Shown piece after piece: positions 1 to 9,204 of a DNA stretch of 56,728 nucleotides. Below the pieces are notes generated by a model that saw only the letters and a program-made list of their open reading frames with translations, made no database searches and was not told the DNA's origin. Position numbers and translations under genes: made by a program. How positions within the stretch are numbered: the stretch's first letter is position 1; each line of letters begins with the position of its first letter. Source of the stretch: RBG-16-66-20 sp049651845. Lineage in GTDB: Bacteria > Pseudomonadota > Gammaproteobacteria > Burkholderiales > SG8-39. The stretch covers positions 1-56,728 of the forward strand of contig JBASCW010000161.1 of NCBI GenBank assembly GCA_049651845.1. Direction: 5' to 3'.

Positions 1-1647
1 CCCGTGCCCGCCGCAGCGCCCGCGCCCGCGGCGGTGTCGGCCCCGGCCGCGACGCCGGCGGCGGTGTGTTACCAGATCCAATTCGCGCTGCCTGAAACCG
101 CCACCGCGGCGGCGCTGGAGAACCTGCGCGCCAACCTTTCCGCGCTCGGCAGGATCGAAACCCTCGCCGGACCGGCGGCCGGCACGCCTGCCGGGAATCA
201 CGTCTGGCGGCTGGCGAGCGGCTTTCCCGAAACAGTCCTCTGGGACGCGATGGCGTTCAGCGTCGATTCCGCGGGACTCAAGATCGAGCTCGAGGCCCCC
301 GATCCCGGCTACGGCTTCTTCGACGCGTTCCACGCCGCCGTCGTGCCGCCCGCGCCGCCCGCCGCCGCGGAGCCTCACCCCATGCGGCGCGCCACGGACG
401 CGTCCGCCGCCGCGGCCGCGCCCGCCAGCCCGGGCCGCCGCGAATCGGACAAGGCGGCTGCCGCCGACGCGACCTCGATCCGGGTCGGCGTGGAGAAGGT
501 CGACCAGCTCATCAACCTCGCGGGCGAACTGGTCATCACGCAGGCGATGCTGGCCCAGACCGCCAGCCAGCTCGACCCGGTGCAGCACGAGAAACTGCTC
601 AACGGCCTTGCGCAGCTCGACCGCAACACGCGCGACCTGCAGGAGTCCGTCATGTCGATCCGCATGATGCCGATCTCGTTCGTGTTCAGCCGCTTCCCGC
701 GCGTGGTGCGGGATCTCGCCGGCAAGCTGAACAAGGAAGTCGAACTGAAGACCGTGGGCGAAACCACCGAATTGGACAAGGGCCTGATCGAGAAGATCGC
801 CGATCCCTTGAATCACCTGGTGCGCAATTCCATCGACCACGGCATCGAGACGCCGGAAAAGCGGCGCGCGGCGGGCAAGCCGGAGAAGGGCACCATCACG
901 CTGCGCGCGTTCCACCAGGGCGGCAACATCGTGGTCGAGGTGTCCGACGACGGCGCGGGCCTCAGCCGCGAACGGATCCTCGCCAAGGCGCGCAGCCAAG
1001 GCATGAACGTACCGGACTCGATCGCGGACCAGGACGTCTGGCAGCTCATCTTCGCGGCGGGCTTCTCGACCGCGGAAGTGGTCACCGACGTGTCCGGGCG
1101 CGGCGTCGGCATGGATGTCGTCAAGCGCAACATCCAGGCGCTGGGTGGCAGCGTGGAGATCGACTCCACCCTCGGCGCGGGCACCCGGATGTCGATCCGC
1201 CTGCCGCTGACCCTCGCCATCCTCGACGGCCTGTCGGTCAGGGTGGGAGACGAGTTGTTCATCATCCCGCTCAACCACATCGTCGAATCCCTGCAGCCGG
1301 CCGCTGCGGACGTGAAAACGGTACGCGGCCAGGGCACGGTGGTGCACGTGCGCGGCGAATACCTGCCGGTGCTGAAATCGCACGAAACATTCAATATCCC
1401 GCCCGGCGCCGCCGATACAGGAGTGGGAATCATGGTGATTCTGGAGTCCGACGGCGTCAAGAAGGCGCTGTTCGTGGACGAACTCGTCGGGCAGCACCAG
1501 GTGGTCATCAAGAGCCTCGAATCCAACTACCGCAGGGTCAGGGGGATCTCGGGGGCCACCATCATGGGCGACGGCAAGGTGGCGTTGATCGTCGACGCCG
1601 GGATGCTGGTGCGCGGCGTGAAGCCGGAACTGCGCGCCGCGGCGTAA
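1..1647 (+). CDS. cheA: Chemotaxis histidine kinase CheA, 5' end outside window
   Basis: This is the C-terminal 548 or so residues of CheA, the cytoplasmic kinase that phosphorylates CheY and CheB under receptor control. The reading frame is open to the first base, so the Hpt (P1) domain with the phosphorylated histidine lies upstream of the window. Counting from the GTG at base 4, an Ala/Pro-rich linker leads into a P2-like response-regulator-binding region (about 22-110) and a second linker. The P3 dimerisation helices follow (about 160-225). The ATPase domain has an N box LVRNSIDHGIE (272-282), a G1 box VSDDGAGL (313-320) and a G2 box GRGVGMDVV (365-373). A CheW-like P5 domain fills the last 140 residues. 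All ATP-binding motifs are intact. CheW follows about 50 bases downstream. Confidence 0.97.
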   Translation, partial: PVPAAAPAPAAVSAPAATPAAVCYQIQFALPETATAAALENLRANLSALGRIETLAGPAAGTPAGNHVWRLASGFPETVLWDAMAFSVDSAGLKIELEAPDPGYGFFDAFHAAVVPPAPPAAAEPHPMRRATDASAAAAAPASPGRRESDKAAAADATSIRVGVEKVDQLINLAGELVITQAMLAQTASQLDPVQHEKLLNGLAQLDRNTRDLQESVMSIRMMPISFVFSRFPRVVRDLAGKLNKEVELKTVGETTELDKGLIEKIADPLNHLVRNSIDHGIETPEKRRAAGKPEKGTITLRAFHQGGNIVVEVSDDGAGLSRERILAKARSQGMNVPDSIADQDVWQLIFAAGFSTAEVVTDVSGRGVGMDVVKRNIQALGGSVEIDSTLGAGTRMSIRLPLTLAILDGLSVRVGDELFIIPLNHIVESLQPAAADVKTVRGQGTVVHVRGEYLPVLKSHETFNIPPGAADTGVGIMVILESDGVKKALFVDELVGQHQVVIKSLESNYRRVRGISGATIMGDGKVALIVDAGMLVRGVKPELRAAA

Positions 1648-1695
1648 GCATGCACGTCGTTGATTGAGCTGGAACGAGTCAAGAGGAGAAAACGC

Positions 1696-2220
1696 ATGGC
1701 ACAAGCAGCAGCGCCGGCAGCGGCCCCGGCCCCGGCCCCGGCCGCGGCGATGGCGGCGCAGCCGAGCAACGAGTACCTGACCTTCACCCTCGGCAAGGAG
1801 GAGTACGGCATCGAGATCCTGAAGGTGCAGGAGATCCGCGGCTACGAGGCGGTGACCAAGATCGCGAACGCCCCCGAGTTCATCAAGGGCGTGGTCAATC
1901 TGCGCGGCATCATCGTGCCGGTGGTCGACATGCGCATCAAGTTCAACCTGGGCGAGGCGAACTACGACCAGTTCACGGTGGTGATCATCCTCAACGTGGC
2001 CGGGCGCGTGGTGGGCATGGTGGTGGACGGCGTGTCCGACGTGATCCAACTGGCGGCGGAACGCATCCGCCCGGCGCCCGATTTTTCGGCCTCGACCTTC
2101 GACACCTCGTACATCACGGGCCTGGGCACCATGGACGACCGCATGCTGATCCTGGTGGACATCGAAAAACTGATGTCCGGCAGCGACATGGCGCTCATGG
2201 AACAGGCCACGCTGCAATGA
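1696..2220 (+). CDS. cheW: Chemotaxis coupling protein CheW
   Basis: CheW is the adaptor that links receptors to the P5 domain of CheA in the signalling array. The 174-residue protein has an Ala/Pro-rich N-terminal tail and then the CheW beta-barrel fold, with typical motifs YLTFTLGKEEYGIEILKVQE, VKGVVNLRG-like and VVDMRIKF. I place the start at the ATG at 1696 because AAGAGGAG lies eight bases upstream. An in-frame TTG at 1660 would add 12 unsupported residues. It sits between cheA and the first receptor gene and is probably co-transcribed with them. Confidence 0.95.
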   Translation: MAQAAAPAAAPAPAPAAAMAAQPSNEYLTFTLGKEEYGIEILKVQEIRGYEAVTKIANAPEFIKGVVNLRGIIVPVVDMRIKFNLGEANYDQFTVVIILNVAGRVVGMVVDGVSDVIQLAAERIRPAPDFSASTFDTSYITGLGTMDDRMLILVDIEKLMSGSDMALMEQATLQ

Positions 2221-2272
2221 GACGCGCCGCGCGAATCAACTTGGAATCAAATTCTCGGAAGGAGCGAAGGTC

Positions 2273-4006
2273 ATGTTTTCAATCGGCAAGATGAAAGTCG
2301 GCGCCCGGCTGGGGCTGGGGTTTGGGATCGTGCTGCTGCTTTTGACCGGCATTACTTTCGTTGGTGCGACGCGCCTCAGTGCGCTGAATGACGGTACCCA
2401 ATATATCGTCATCGATCAGTATCCGAAGGTGGCTCTGTCTACCGCCATCATCGCAGACGTCGACCAGATCGGCCTCGCGACGCGAAACTCGGTCCTTGCC
2501 ACGGATCAGGACGCGATCAAGGCGGAAATGAAAGTGCTCGAAGACGCGGGGGGCCGGGTCAAGGACTCGCTGGAAAAGTTGGAAAAGCTGACTACGCTGC
2601 CCAAAGACAAAGAGCTGTTCAAGGTCATGGTTGATGCGCGCACTAGATATGTTGCGGAACAGAATGCATTCAAGAAACTTATCGGCGAAGGAAAAAAAGC
2701 CGAGGCAACGACCGCAATGCTGACCACCGGTGCAGCGGCGCGGGTCGCGTACCGGAAGACTCTCAACGACATGGCGGAATTTCAGTCCTCGCTAATGGAG
2801 AAGGCCGCCAAAGAAGCGACCGAGAGTTACTTCGGCGCGCGCAACCTGATGCTGGGTCTCGCCGGGGTGGCCATTCTTCTCGCCTGCGGAATCGCGTTCT
2901 GGGTGACCCGCAGCATCACGCGTCCGCTGAATGAAGCCGTGGGCGTGGCGCAGAAGGTCGCGGCCGGCGATCTGACCAGCACAGTGGAGGTCAATTCGAA
3001 GGACGAAACCGGCCTGCTGCTGCAGGCGCTGAAGGACATGAACGAGAGCCTGAAGAAGATCGTGGGCCAGGTGCGTACCAGCACCGAGTCGATCTCGACG
3101 GGGTCGAAACAGATCGCCTCGGGCAACGCGGACCTGTCCAGCCGCACCGAAGAGCAGGCTTCGAGCCTGGAAGAAACCGCCTCCTCGATGGAAGAACTGA
3201 CCAGTACGGTCAAGCAGAACGCGGAGAACGCCAAGCAGGCCAATCAACTGGCGGCGGGTGCTTCCGACGTGGCGCTCAAGGGCGGCCAGGTGGTCGGGCA
3301 GGTGGTGACGACGATGTTTTCAATCAACGAGAGCTCGAAGAAGATCGTCGACATCATCAGCGTGATCGACGGCATTGCGTTCCAGACCAATATCCTGGCG
3401 CTCAACGCCGCGGTGGAAGCAGCGCGCGCCGGGGAACAGGGCCGCGGATTTGCGGTGGTGGCGACCGAAGTGCGCACGCTGGCGCAAAGGAGCGCGGCGG
3501 CGGCCAAGGAGATCAAGACCCTGATCGGTGACTCGGTGCACAAGGTGGAGGACGGCACCAAGCTGGTGGACGAGGCGGGCAAGACGATGGCGGAGATCGT
3601 GGCGGCGGTGAAGCGCGTGACCGACATCATGGCGGAGATATCGGCGGCCTCGCAGGAGCAAAGCTCGGGAATCGAGCAGGTGAACCAGGCGGTGACGCAG
3701 ATGGATCAGACCACGCAGCAGAACGCGGCGCTGGTCGAAGAAGCGGCTGCCGCGGCCGAATCGATGCAGGAGCAGGCGCAGAACCTCGTGCAGGCGGTGG
3801 CGGTGTTCAAGCTCGCGCAAAACGAGGAGCGGGCGGCGGTCAGGACCGACAAGCCCGCGGCGAGCCAGCCCAGGGCGGACGTGCGGCAGTCGACGCCGCG
3901 GGCGAAAGCGAAGCCCCAGGCCGCCGCGCCGGTCCAGCCGGCGGCCAAGCCTAGGGCGCACAAGGCGATCGCCAACTCCGGCGAGGAAGCCTGGGAAGAG
4001 TTCTAG
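2273..4006 (+). CDS. Methyl-accepting chemotaxis protein with C-terminal WEEF tail
   Basis: This is a transmembrane chemoreceptor of 577 residues. TM1 spans about 13-33. A four-helix-bundle type periplasmic domain follows (about 35-188), then TM2 (191-212), a HAMP domain (213-265) and the long cytoplasmic helical hairpin. The conserved hairpin tip carries IAFQTNILALNAAVEAARAG (368-387). After a Pro/Ala/Lys-rich flexible linker the protein ends in EEAWEEF, which resembles the NWETF-type pentapeptide that tethers CheR and CheB in high-abundance receptors (family knowledge; binding here is inferred). The ligand cannot be read from the sequence. The first 600 bases look less G+C-rich than the signalling half. 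A GGAAGGAG-like ribosome site precedes the ATG. Confidence 0.96.
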   Translation: MFSIGKMKVGARLGLGFGIVLLLLTGITFVGATRLSALNDGTQYIVIDQYPKVALSTAIIADVDQIGLATRNSVLATDQDAIKAEMKVLEDAGGRVKDSLEKLEKLTTLPKDKELFKVMVDARTRYVAEQNAFKKLIGEGKKAEATTAMLTTGAAARVAYRKTLNDMAEFQSSLMEKAAKEATESYFGARNLMLGLAGVAILLACGIAFWVTRSITRPLNEAVGVAQKVAAGDLTSTVEVNSKDETGLLLQALKDMNESLKKIVGQVRTSTESISTGSKQIASGNADLSSRTEEQASSLEETASSMEELTSTVKQNAENAKQANQLAAGASDVALKGGQVVGQVVTTMFSINESSKKIVDIISVIDGIAFQTNILALNAAVEAARAGEQGRGFAVVATEVRTLAQRSAAAAKEIKTLIGDSVHKVEDGTKLVDEAGKTMAEIVAAVKRVTDIMAEISAASQEQSSGIEQVNQAVTQMDQTTQQNAALVEEAAAAAESMQEQAQNLVQAVAVFKLAQNEERAAVRTDKPAASQPRADVRQSTPRAKAKPQAAAPVQPAAKPRAHKAIANSGEEAWEEF

Positions 4007-4117
4007 CGCCTGACGTTCAATGAGGGCTCGTAAATCGGGGAAAGCTGCTCAAACGAACGGAGCCACTTCTAAGCAGCGCTGCCGAGCATGCAGCCGAAAC
4101 GGGAAGGATGAGACATC

Positions 4118-5755
4118 GTGAGCCTAAAGCAAAAAATATGGTCGTTGCCAATCCTCGCCATCCTCATATTCATGGGAGGCATGGTGACCAACTATGTCTT
4201 CTCGTCCTCCACATCAAGACTCTTGAGCGACGTGAGCACCGTCGATTACCCGCTGCTCGCATCGAGCCAGGCGCTGATCTTCGACTTGAACAGCGTGCAG
4301 GAGTCGCTGACCAACGCCACCACGGCGGGCGACAAGCAGGGACTGGAGAAGGCGGCGCAAAAAGCGAACGCGTTCAGAAAGGATCTCGCGGCTCTGAAGG
4401 CCGTCGCCGGCCAGTCCGATCTCGCAGACAAGATCGGTCGCGGTTTTGAAACCTACTATGGGGCCGCAGAGCAAGCCGCCGCGATCATGCTTAACGCGAG
4501 AGCCGGCGATCTCTCGGCGGTGGCCGCGACAATGCGGCCGGCACTAGAGGCGTTGATCGCGACGCTCGAAACCACAAAAAAGCAGGCCGTTATCGGCCTC
4601 GAATCGAATCTGGCGACAAGCCGAACCTACGTAAACAAAGGGCTTGTAGTCAATCTCGGAATCGCCATCGCCATCGTTCTGGTCCTGATTGCGGTTTCTC
4701 ACCTGGTCATTTCCAGTGTCTTCGGCCAGCTAGGGGGCGAGCCGTCATATGCAGCCTCGATCGTACGAAACGTCGCCGCCGGCGATCTCAGCACGCAAAT
4801 CATCGTCAAGCCTGGCGACGCTGGCAGCCTGCTCTTCGCGATGAGGACGATGCAGCAGAGATTTTCGGCGATTGTCTCCGAAATACGCGAATCCGTGACT
4901 TCTGTGGCCACATCGGCCAAGGAGATCGCGTCCGGAAACATGAATTTATCTCAGCGCACGGAGGAGCAGGCTTCGAGTCTTGAGCAGACTGCCACGAGCC
5001 TTGGGGAACTTACGTCAACGGTGAAAAAAAACGCCGACAGCGCAACGCAGGCGCGCACGTTGGCGACGGAGGCATCCCGCCTCGCCACAGATGGCGGCGA
5101 CGCGGTCGGCGGCGTCATACAGATAATGTCTTCGATCAACGACAGCTCGCGCAAGATCGTGGAAATCATCGGCGTAATCGACAGCATCGCCTTTCAGACC
5201 AACATACTGGCCCTCAACGCCGCCGTCGAGGCGGCGCGCGCCGGCGAGCAGGGCTACGGCTTCGCGGTGGTTGCCGCCGAGGTGCGAAATCTTGCCCAGC
5301 GCTCGGGCTCGGCGGCCAAGGAAATCAAGGAACTGATCAACGCGTCGGTCGAGAAAGTCTCGAGCGGATCCGAGCGGGTGCGGGTCGCGGGCGAGACGAT
5401 GAATGAGATCGTCGCCTCGGTGAAGCGTGTAACGGGCATCGTTGGAGAGATCGCGGTCGCATCGTCGGAGCAAAGTTTGGGGATCGGGCAGGTAAACACA
5501 GCCTTGGATCAGCTGAACGCCGTGACTCAGCAGAATGCCGCATTGGTGGAAGAAGCTGCGGCTGCCACGGAATCGCTTGAGGAACTCGCGAGGAGTTTGG
5601 CGAACTCGGTAAGCGTGTTCCGCCTCGCGGAAGACGCCACCGAAGCGGCGAACTCTCCGCACCCTGCTACCCGGATTTTCCCGGTTCCGGAACAGCCGGA
5701 ACAGCCGGAGCAGGCGGGGCTGATGGCGGCCGGGCTGGCGTACAACGGCCGCTGA
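4118..5755 (+). CDS. Methyl-accepting chemotaxis protein
   Basis: This is a second chemoreceptor of 545 residues starting at GTG 4118 behind GGGAAGGA. TM1 lies at about 9-29, a helical periplasmic domain at 30-174 and TM2 at 176-200. The HAMP region begins with LGGEP. The signalling hairpin carries the conserved IAFQTNILALNAAVEAARAGEQG tip, with one change (GYGFAVV for GRGFAVV). The C-terminal tail holds the repeat PEQPEQPEQ and ends YNGR, so it lacks the CheR-tether-like pentapeptide of the first receptor. It may rely on assistance from that receptor for adaptation (inference). Its periplasmic domain differs from the first receptor, so it should sense a different signal. Confidence 0.95.
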   Translation: MSLKQKIWSLPILAILIFMGGMVTNYVFSSSTSRLLSDVSTVDYPLLASSQALIFDLNSVQESLTNATTAGDKQGLEKAAQKANAFRKDLAALKAVAGQSDLADKIGRGFETYYGAAEQAAAIMLNARAGDLSAVAATMRPALEALIATLETTKKQAVIGLESNLATSRTYVNKGLVVNLGIAIAIVLVLIAVSHLVISSVFGQLGGEPSYAASIVRNVAAGDLSTQIIVKPGDAGSLLFAMRTMQQRFSAIVSEIRESVTSVATSAKEIASGNMNLSQRTEEQASSLEQTATSLGELTSTVKKNADSATQARTLATEASRLATDGGDAVGGVIQIMSSINDSSRKIVEIIGVIDSIAFQTNILALNAAVEAARAGEQGYGFAVVAAEVRNLAQRSGSAAKEIKELINASVEKVSSGSERVRVAGETMNEIVASVKRVTGIVGEIAVASSEQSLGIGQVNTALDQLNAVTQQNAALVEEAAAATESLEELARSLANSVSVFRLAEDATEAANSPHPATRIFPVPEQPEQPEQAGLMAAGLAYNGR

Positions 5756-5802
5756 TTTTCCCAATCGCATCAGTTTTTCTTGGCTTTGAAAAGGAGATGA
5801 AA

Positions 5803-6867
5803 ATGCAAAAGATCAGCAAACGACGTTTGGCGAAAGCCGTCAGCCTGGCGTTTCTGGCGGTTGGCGTGCCGTCAGCCGCGCGTGCGGTGGAGGTGGGAGA
5901 CCGGCTGGAAATCCATGGCTACGGACACCAAGGCTATCTGCAGAGCAAGGACAACACTTATCTCAATGCCGACGACAAGGGCACCTGGGACTACAACGCC
6001 CTGGCGCTGGTGTTCGCCGTAAAAATCAACGACAAGACCAAAATTTGGTCGCAATTGCACAGCACTTCGGAAAAAACGAGGCTGGACTGGGCCTACGTCG
6101 ATCATCAACTGACCGGCAACCTCACCGGACGGGCCGGGCAGATCAAGATGCCGTTCGGTCTGTACAATGAAATTCGCGACATCAAGTTCCTGCAGCTTTC
6201 CACGCTGGAGCCGATGCTGTACCAGGAGGCATCCGAGATGGTGCAAGAGTCATTCAGAGGTGTTTCCGCTATCTACAACCGAAGCATGGGCGGCGGCAGC
6301 CTTTCCTGGGATGCCTACCTAGGCCAGGTGACGGAGTGGCAAGAGGAAAGTGGGACCGGACACAAATCAAAGCGGTTGGTGGGCGGACGCGTCGCTTACC
6401 AAACCCCTGTGGAAGGTCTGAAATTCATGGCATCGGCCTATAACAGTGCCATGAAAGACACCGCGCAAGTCCCTGTGAGTAAGGGCAACAGGAAAACGTG
6501 GGCGCTTTCCACCGACTATGCCAACAACAATTTTGATGTCAAAGCCGAATACGCGAAAATGAAGTTTTTCAGCGAGGAAAGCAAAACCTACTATGTCCAG
6601 GCCGGCTACACTTTCGCCGAGAAATGGACACCGTACGTGCGCTATGACTACATCACGACCGATGTGGCCGAGAAAACCGATCCTGCGCACTATCAGAAAG
6701 CCAAGGTGCTGGGGCTAAATTACAAGATCAACAACAGCGTCGCCGTGCGCCTGGAGAACCACTGGAACAGCGGCTACGCACTGCCCGTGGCTTCCAAGGA
6801 AGTCGCCGCCGGTGCGGGCAAAATCGGTTGGAACATGTTCGCAGTCAGTGTCAATTTCATATTCTAA
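5803..6867 (+). CDS. Outer-membrane porin-like beta-barrel protein
   Basis: This 354-residue exported protein begins with a Sec signal peptide (MQKISKRRLAKAVSLAFLAV, then GVPSAARA with a cleavage site near residue 28). The mature part has alternating aromatic/polar strands, a motif FGLYNEIRD after a GRAGQIKMP segment, and a terminal aromatic strand ending in NFIF, typical of trimeric-type porins. I prefer the ATG at 5803 because AAGGAG (5791-5796) touches the other in-frame ATG at 5797. It probably forms an outer-membrane channel for small solutes. It directly precedes a small PstS-like secreted protein. The two sit unusually between chemoreceptor sequences and look less G+C-rich than cheA or cheB. 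Confidence 0.85.
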   Translation: MQKISKRRLAKAVSLAFLAVGVPSAARAVEVGDRLEIHGYGHQGYLQSKDNTYLNADDKGTWDYNALALVFAVKINDKTKIWSQLHSTSEKTRLDWAYVDHQLTGNLTGRAGQIKMPFGLYNEIRDIKFLQLSTLEPMLYQEASEMVQESFRGVSAIYNRSMGGGSLSWDAYLGQVTEWQEESGTGHKSKRLVGGRVAYQTPVEGLKFMASAYNSAMKDTAQVPVSKGNRKTWALSTDYANNNFDVKAEYAKMKFFSEESKTYYVQAGYTFAEKWTPYVRYDYITTDVAEKTDPAHYQKAKVLGLNYKINNSVAVRLENHWNSGYALPVASKEVAAGAGKIGWNMFAVSVNFIF

Positions 6868-6893
6868 TACTGACAACTAACGGAGCAATGCAA

Positions 6894-7325
6894 ATGAAAG
6901 ATGCTGCTTTCAGTCGTTTTCTCGCGGGCGCGCTCCTTGCGGGCGCCGCTTTTAGCCTGCCCGCGTGGGCCGCGGACCTGGTCGTCATCGTCAACAAATC
7001 CAACGCCAATGCCGTGGACAAGGCGTTCGTGGTGAAAGTCTATGTCGGCGAGGTCAAAAACTGGCCCGACGGCGGGCCGGTGTTTGCGCTAGATCAAGGC
7101 GAGGACAATCCGATCCGGCTCGATTTCAATGGCAGCGTGCTGGGCAAAAGCAGCGCCAACATGAAGGCATTGTGGGCGCAAAACATCTTTGCCGGCAAAG
7201 GGCTGCCTCCCAAAGTTGCCGATTCCGATGCCGAAGTGAAGAAAGTCGTCAGCACCAACAAGAACGCCATCGGCTACATAAAAGCTTCTAGTGCTGATGA
7301 CACGGTCAAGGTGGTGGTTAAGTAG
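6894..7325 (+). CDS. Small secreted PstS-like (phosphate-binding-type) protein
   Basis: This 143-residue protein has a clear signal peptide (about 1-23, ending LPAWAA). It then carries one lobe resembling periplasmic phosphate-binding proteins: VVIVNKSNANAV, a VGEVKNWPDG segment comparable to the pocket region of PstS-like domains, and a C-terminal NKNAIGYIKAS stretch common to that superfamily. It is about half the size of a full PstS, so it is a mini PBP-like protein whose ligand is unknown. An ATG at 6888 is also possible, but GGAG at 6882-6885 is better spaced from 6894. It follows the porin by 26 bases and is probably co-transcribed with it. Confidence 0.78.
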   Translation: MKDAAFSRFLAGALLAGAAFSLPAWAADLVVIVNKSNANAVDKAFVVKVYVGEVKNWPDGGPVFALDQGEDNPIRLDFNGSVLGKSSANMKALWAQNIFAGKGLPPKVADSDAEVKKVVSTNKNAIGYIKASSADDTVKVVVK

Positions 7326-7350
7326 GATTGGAATTGAAAAGAGGCGATAG

Positions 7351-7701
7351 AGCTCTGGCGTCGAGCAGGTGAACCAGACGGTGACGCAGATGGACGAAGT
7401 GACGCAGCGGAACGCGGCGCTGGTGGGAGAGGCGGCCGCGGCGGCGGAGTCGATGCAGGAGCGGGCGCAGAACCTGACGCAGGCGGTGGCGGTGTTCGAG
7501 CTCGCCGAAGATGTCGAGGTCGCGGCGCGCCGGGCGGCGCCTGCCGGCGCCGAGAAGCCGGCGGCGAGCGTGACGGGTCCGGCGGTCCGAGGCACGCTGG
7601 TGGCCGAGACTCGTGTCGCTGCGCCGGCCAAGCCGGAGGCGAAGCCAAGGGCGCAGAAGGTGCCCGCGGCCACCGGAGAGGAAGCGCGGGAAGCGTTCTA
7701 G
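7351..7701 (+). pseudogene. 3' stump of a third methyl-accepting chemotaxis gene
   Basis: From 7351 the sequence resumes, in frame, the last stretch of a chemoreceptor: SSGVEQVNQTVTQMDEVTQRNAALVGEAAAAAESMQ and so on. It is very close to residues about 465-577 of the first receptor, including the Ala/Pro/Lys-rich tail. A TAG at 7348-7350 closes the frame directly upstream and no sensory, TM, HAMP or hairpin-tip segment is present. The ancestral C-terminus EEAWEEF reads EEAREAF here, so the Trp of the CheR-tether-like tail is also gone. A GTG at 7369 could start a 110-residue peptide, but no function is likely. The porin/PstS-like pair occupies the place where the 5' part of this receptor should be. 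Confidence 0.88.
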
Positions 7702-7748
7702 CACTGACGTCAGTGTCCGTACGAGGCGATTCTAAGGTGAGCGCCGCA

Positions 7749-8594
7749 ATGGTCGTGCCCGATTCCAGTCGCGGATTTGACCTCTCGGACCGGGACTTTT
7801 CCCGGGTCTGCAGCCTGATCCACGCGCGCGCGGGGATCGCGTTGAATGCATCCAAGCGCAACATGGTGTACAGCCGCCTCGCCAGGCGGTTGCGCGAGCG
7901 GGACCTCGCGAGCTTCGCCGATTACCTCGACCTGCTGGAAGCGGAGGAGAGCGGCGAATGGCAGGATTTCGTCAACGCGCTGACCACCAACCTGACCTCG
8001 TTCTTCCGCGAGGCGCACCACTTCGAGATGCTCGCCGAGCTTCTGGCGGCGTCTCCGCCCCGCAAGCCGGTCGCGCTGTGGAGCGCCGCGTCCTCGACCG
8101 GGGAGGAGCCCTACAGCATGGCGATGACCGCCATCGACGCCTCGCGTGCATCGGCCCCGCCGGTGCGCGTCCTGGGAACCGATATCGACACCCAGGTGCT
8201 CGAAACCGGGCGGCGCGGCGTGTATCGCGACGACAACGTCGCCAAGCTCGATCCGGACCTCGTGCGCCGCCATTTCCAGCGCGGCACGGGTGCCAACGCC
8301 GGTTTGGTGCGGGTGAAAAAGGAACTGCGCGCCATGGTGAGCTTCCGCCAGTTCAACCTGCTGCAGCCCGCCTGGCCGATGAAGGAAAAATTCACCGCCA
8401 TTTTCTGCCGCAACGTGATGATCTATTTCGACAAGCCGACGCAGCGCGCGGTCATGGAGCGCATCGCCGCGCGGCTCGAGCCCGGGGGCATGCTGTTCAT
8501 CGGCCACTCGGAGAATCTGATGTGGGCCCGCGATCTGTTCGAGCCCTGCGGCCGCACCGCCTACCGGCTTGCTCGCTCCGCGGAGGAGCATTGA
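7749..8594 (+). CDS. cheR: Chemotaxis protein methyltransferase CheR
   Basis: CheR methylates receptor glutamates using S-adenosylmethionine and so raises kinase activity during adaptation. The N-terminal helical domain begins FDLSDRDFSRVCSLIHARAGI. The methyltransferase domain has the SAM-site motif SAASSTGEEPYSMAM and the family hallmark FCRNVMIYFDKPTQ, followed by GGMLFIGHSENL. The length (281 residues) is normal. The start is uncertain. I use the ATG at 7749, seven bases after AAGGTGAG, while GTG codons at 7713 and 7737 are in frame and would add 12 or 4 residues. Its stop lies just upstream of the cheD TTG start, which suggests coupled translation. Confidence 0.96.
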   Translation: MVVPDSSRGFDLSDRDFSRVCSLIHARAGIALNASKRNMVYSRLARRLRERDLASFADYLDLLEAEESGEWQDFVNALTTNLTSFFREAHHFEMLAELLAASPPRKPVALWSAASSTGEEPYSMAMTAIDASRASAPPVRVLGTDIDTQVLETGRRGVYRDDNVAKLDPDLVRRHFQRGTGANAGLVRVKKELRAMVSFRQFNLLQPAWPMKEKFTAIFCRNVMIYFDKPTQRAVMERIAARLEPGGMLFIGHSENLMWARDLFEPCGRTAYRLARSAEEH

Positions 8595-8595
8595 A

Positions 8596-9204
8596 TTGAA
8601 CGCCGCCCTTCTCGAGTGCGAGGCGACCAACCATTATTATGACGCGCAGTTCAAGCACGAGGCGGTCAAACTACTGCCCGGCGAGTTCTACGTCTGCCAG
8701 CACGACCGGCTGCTCGTCACGGTGCTCGGCTCGTGCGTCGCCGCGTGCATCCGCGACCATGCCAACGGGGTCGGCGGCATGAACCACTTCATGCTGCCCG
8801 AGGGCGGCAACGACTCGGTCGGGATGCCGGCGCGCTACGGCGTCTACGCCATGGAAGTGCTCATCAACCAGGTCCTCAAGACCGGCGGCCGGCGCGACCG
8901 GCTGGAGGCCAAGGTGTTCGGCGGCGGCAACGTGCTGCGCGGCTTCAGCGGCAACACGGTCGGCAATCGCAACTCCGACTTCGTGCAGGAATTCCTCAAC
9001 AGGGAGGGCATCCGGGTGGTGGCGCAGGACCTGCTCGATGTCTATCCGCGAAAAGTGTACTTCTTTCCAGCGACCGGTCGGGCGCTGGTGAAGAAACTGC
9101 TGCGCCTGCACAACGAGACGCTGCTCGAGCGCGAGCGCGATTACAATGCGCGGCTCTCGAGCGCCGGCGGCGTGGCCGGCGGCGACGTCGAACTGTTCGG
9201 GTGA
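8596..9204 (+). CDS. cheD: Chemoreceptor glutamine deamidase CheD
   Basis: CheD deamidates specific receptor glutamines to glutamates, adjusting receptor activity alongside CheR and CheB. The family motifs are intact: LGSCVAACIRD with the catalytic Cys, GGMNHFMLPEG with the catalytic His, and FGGGNVL. The start is taken as TTG 8596 because CGGAGGAG (8581-8588), inside the end of cheR, is ideally spaced. A GTG at 8569 would overlap cheR by 26 bases. The 202 residues match the family. The usual direct cheD-cheB junction is here interrupted by about 330 bases that hold an antisense broken gene. Confidence 0.95.
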   Translation: MNAALLECEATNHYYDAQFKHEAVKLLPGEFYVCQHDRLLVTVLGSCVAACIRDHANGVGGMNHFMLPEGGNDSVGMPARYGVYAMEVLINQVLKTGGRRDRLEAKVFGGGNVLRGFSGNTVGNRNSDFVQEFLNREGIRVVAQDLLDVYPRKVYFFPATGRALVKKLLRLHNETLLERERDYNARLSSAGGVAGGDVELFG

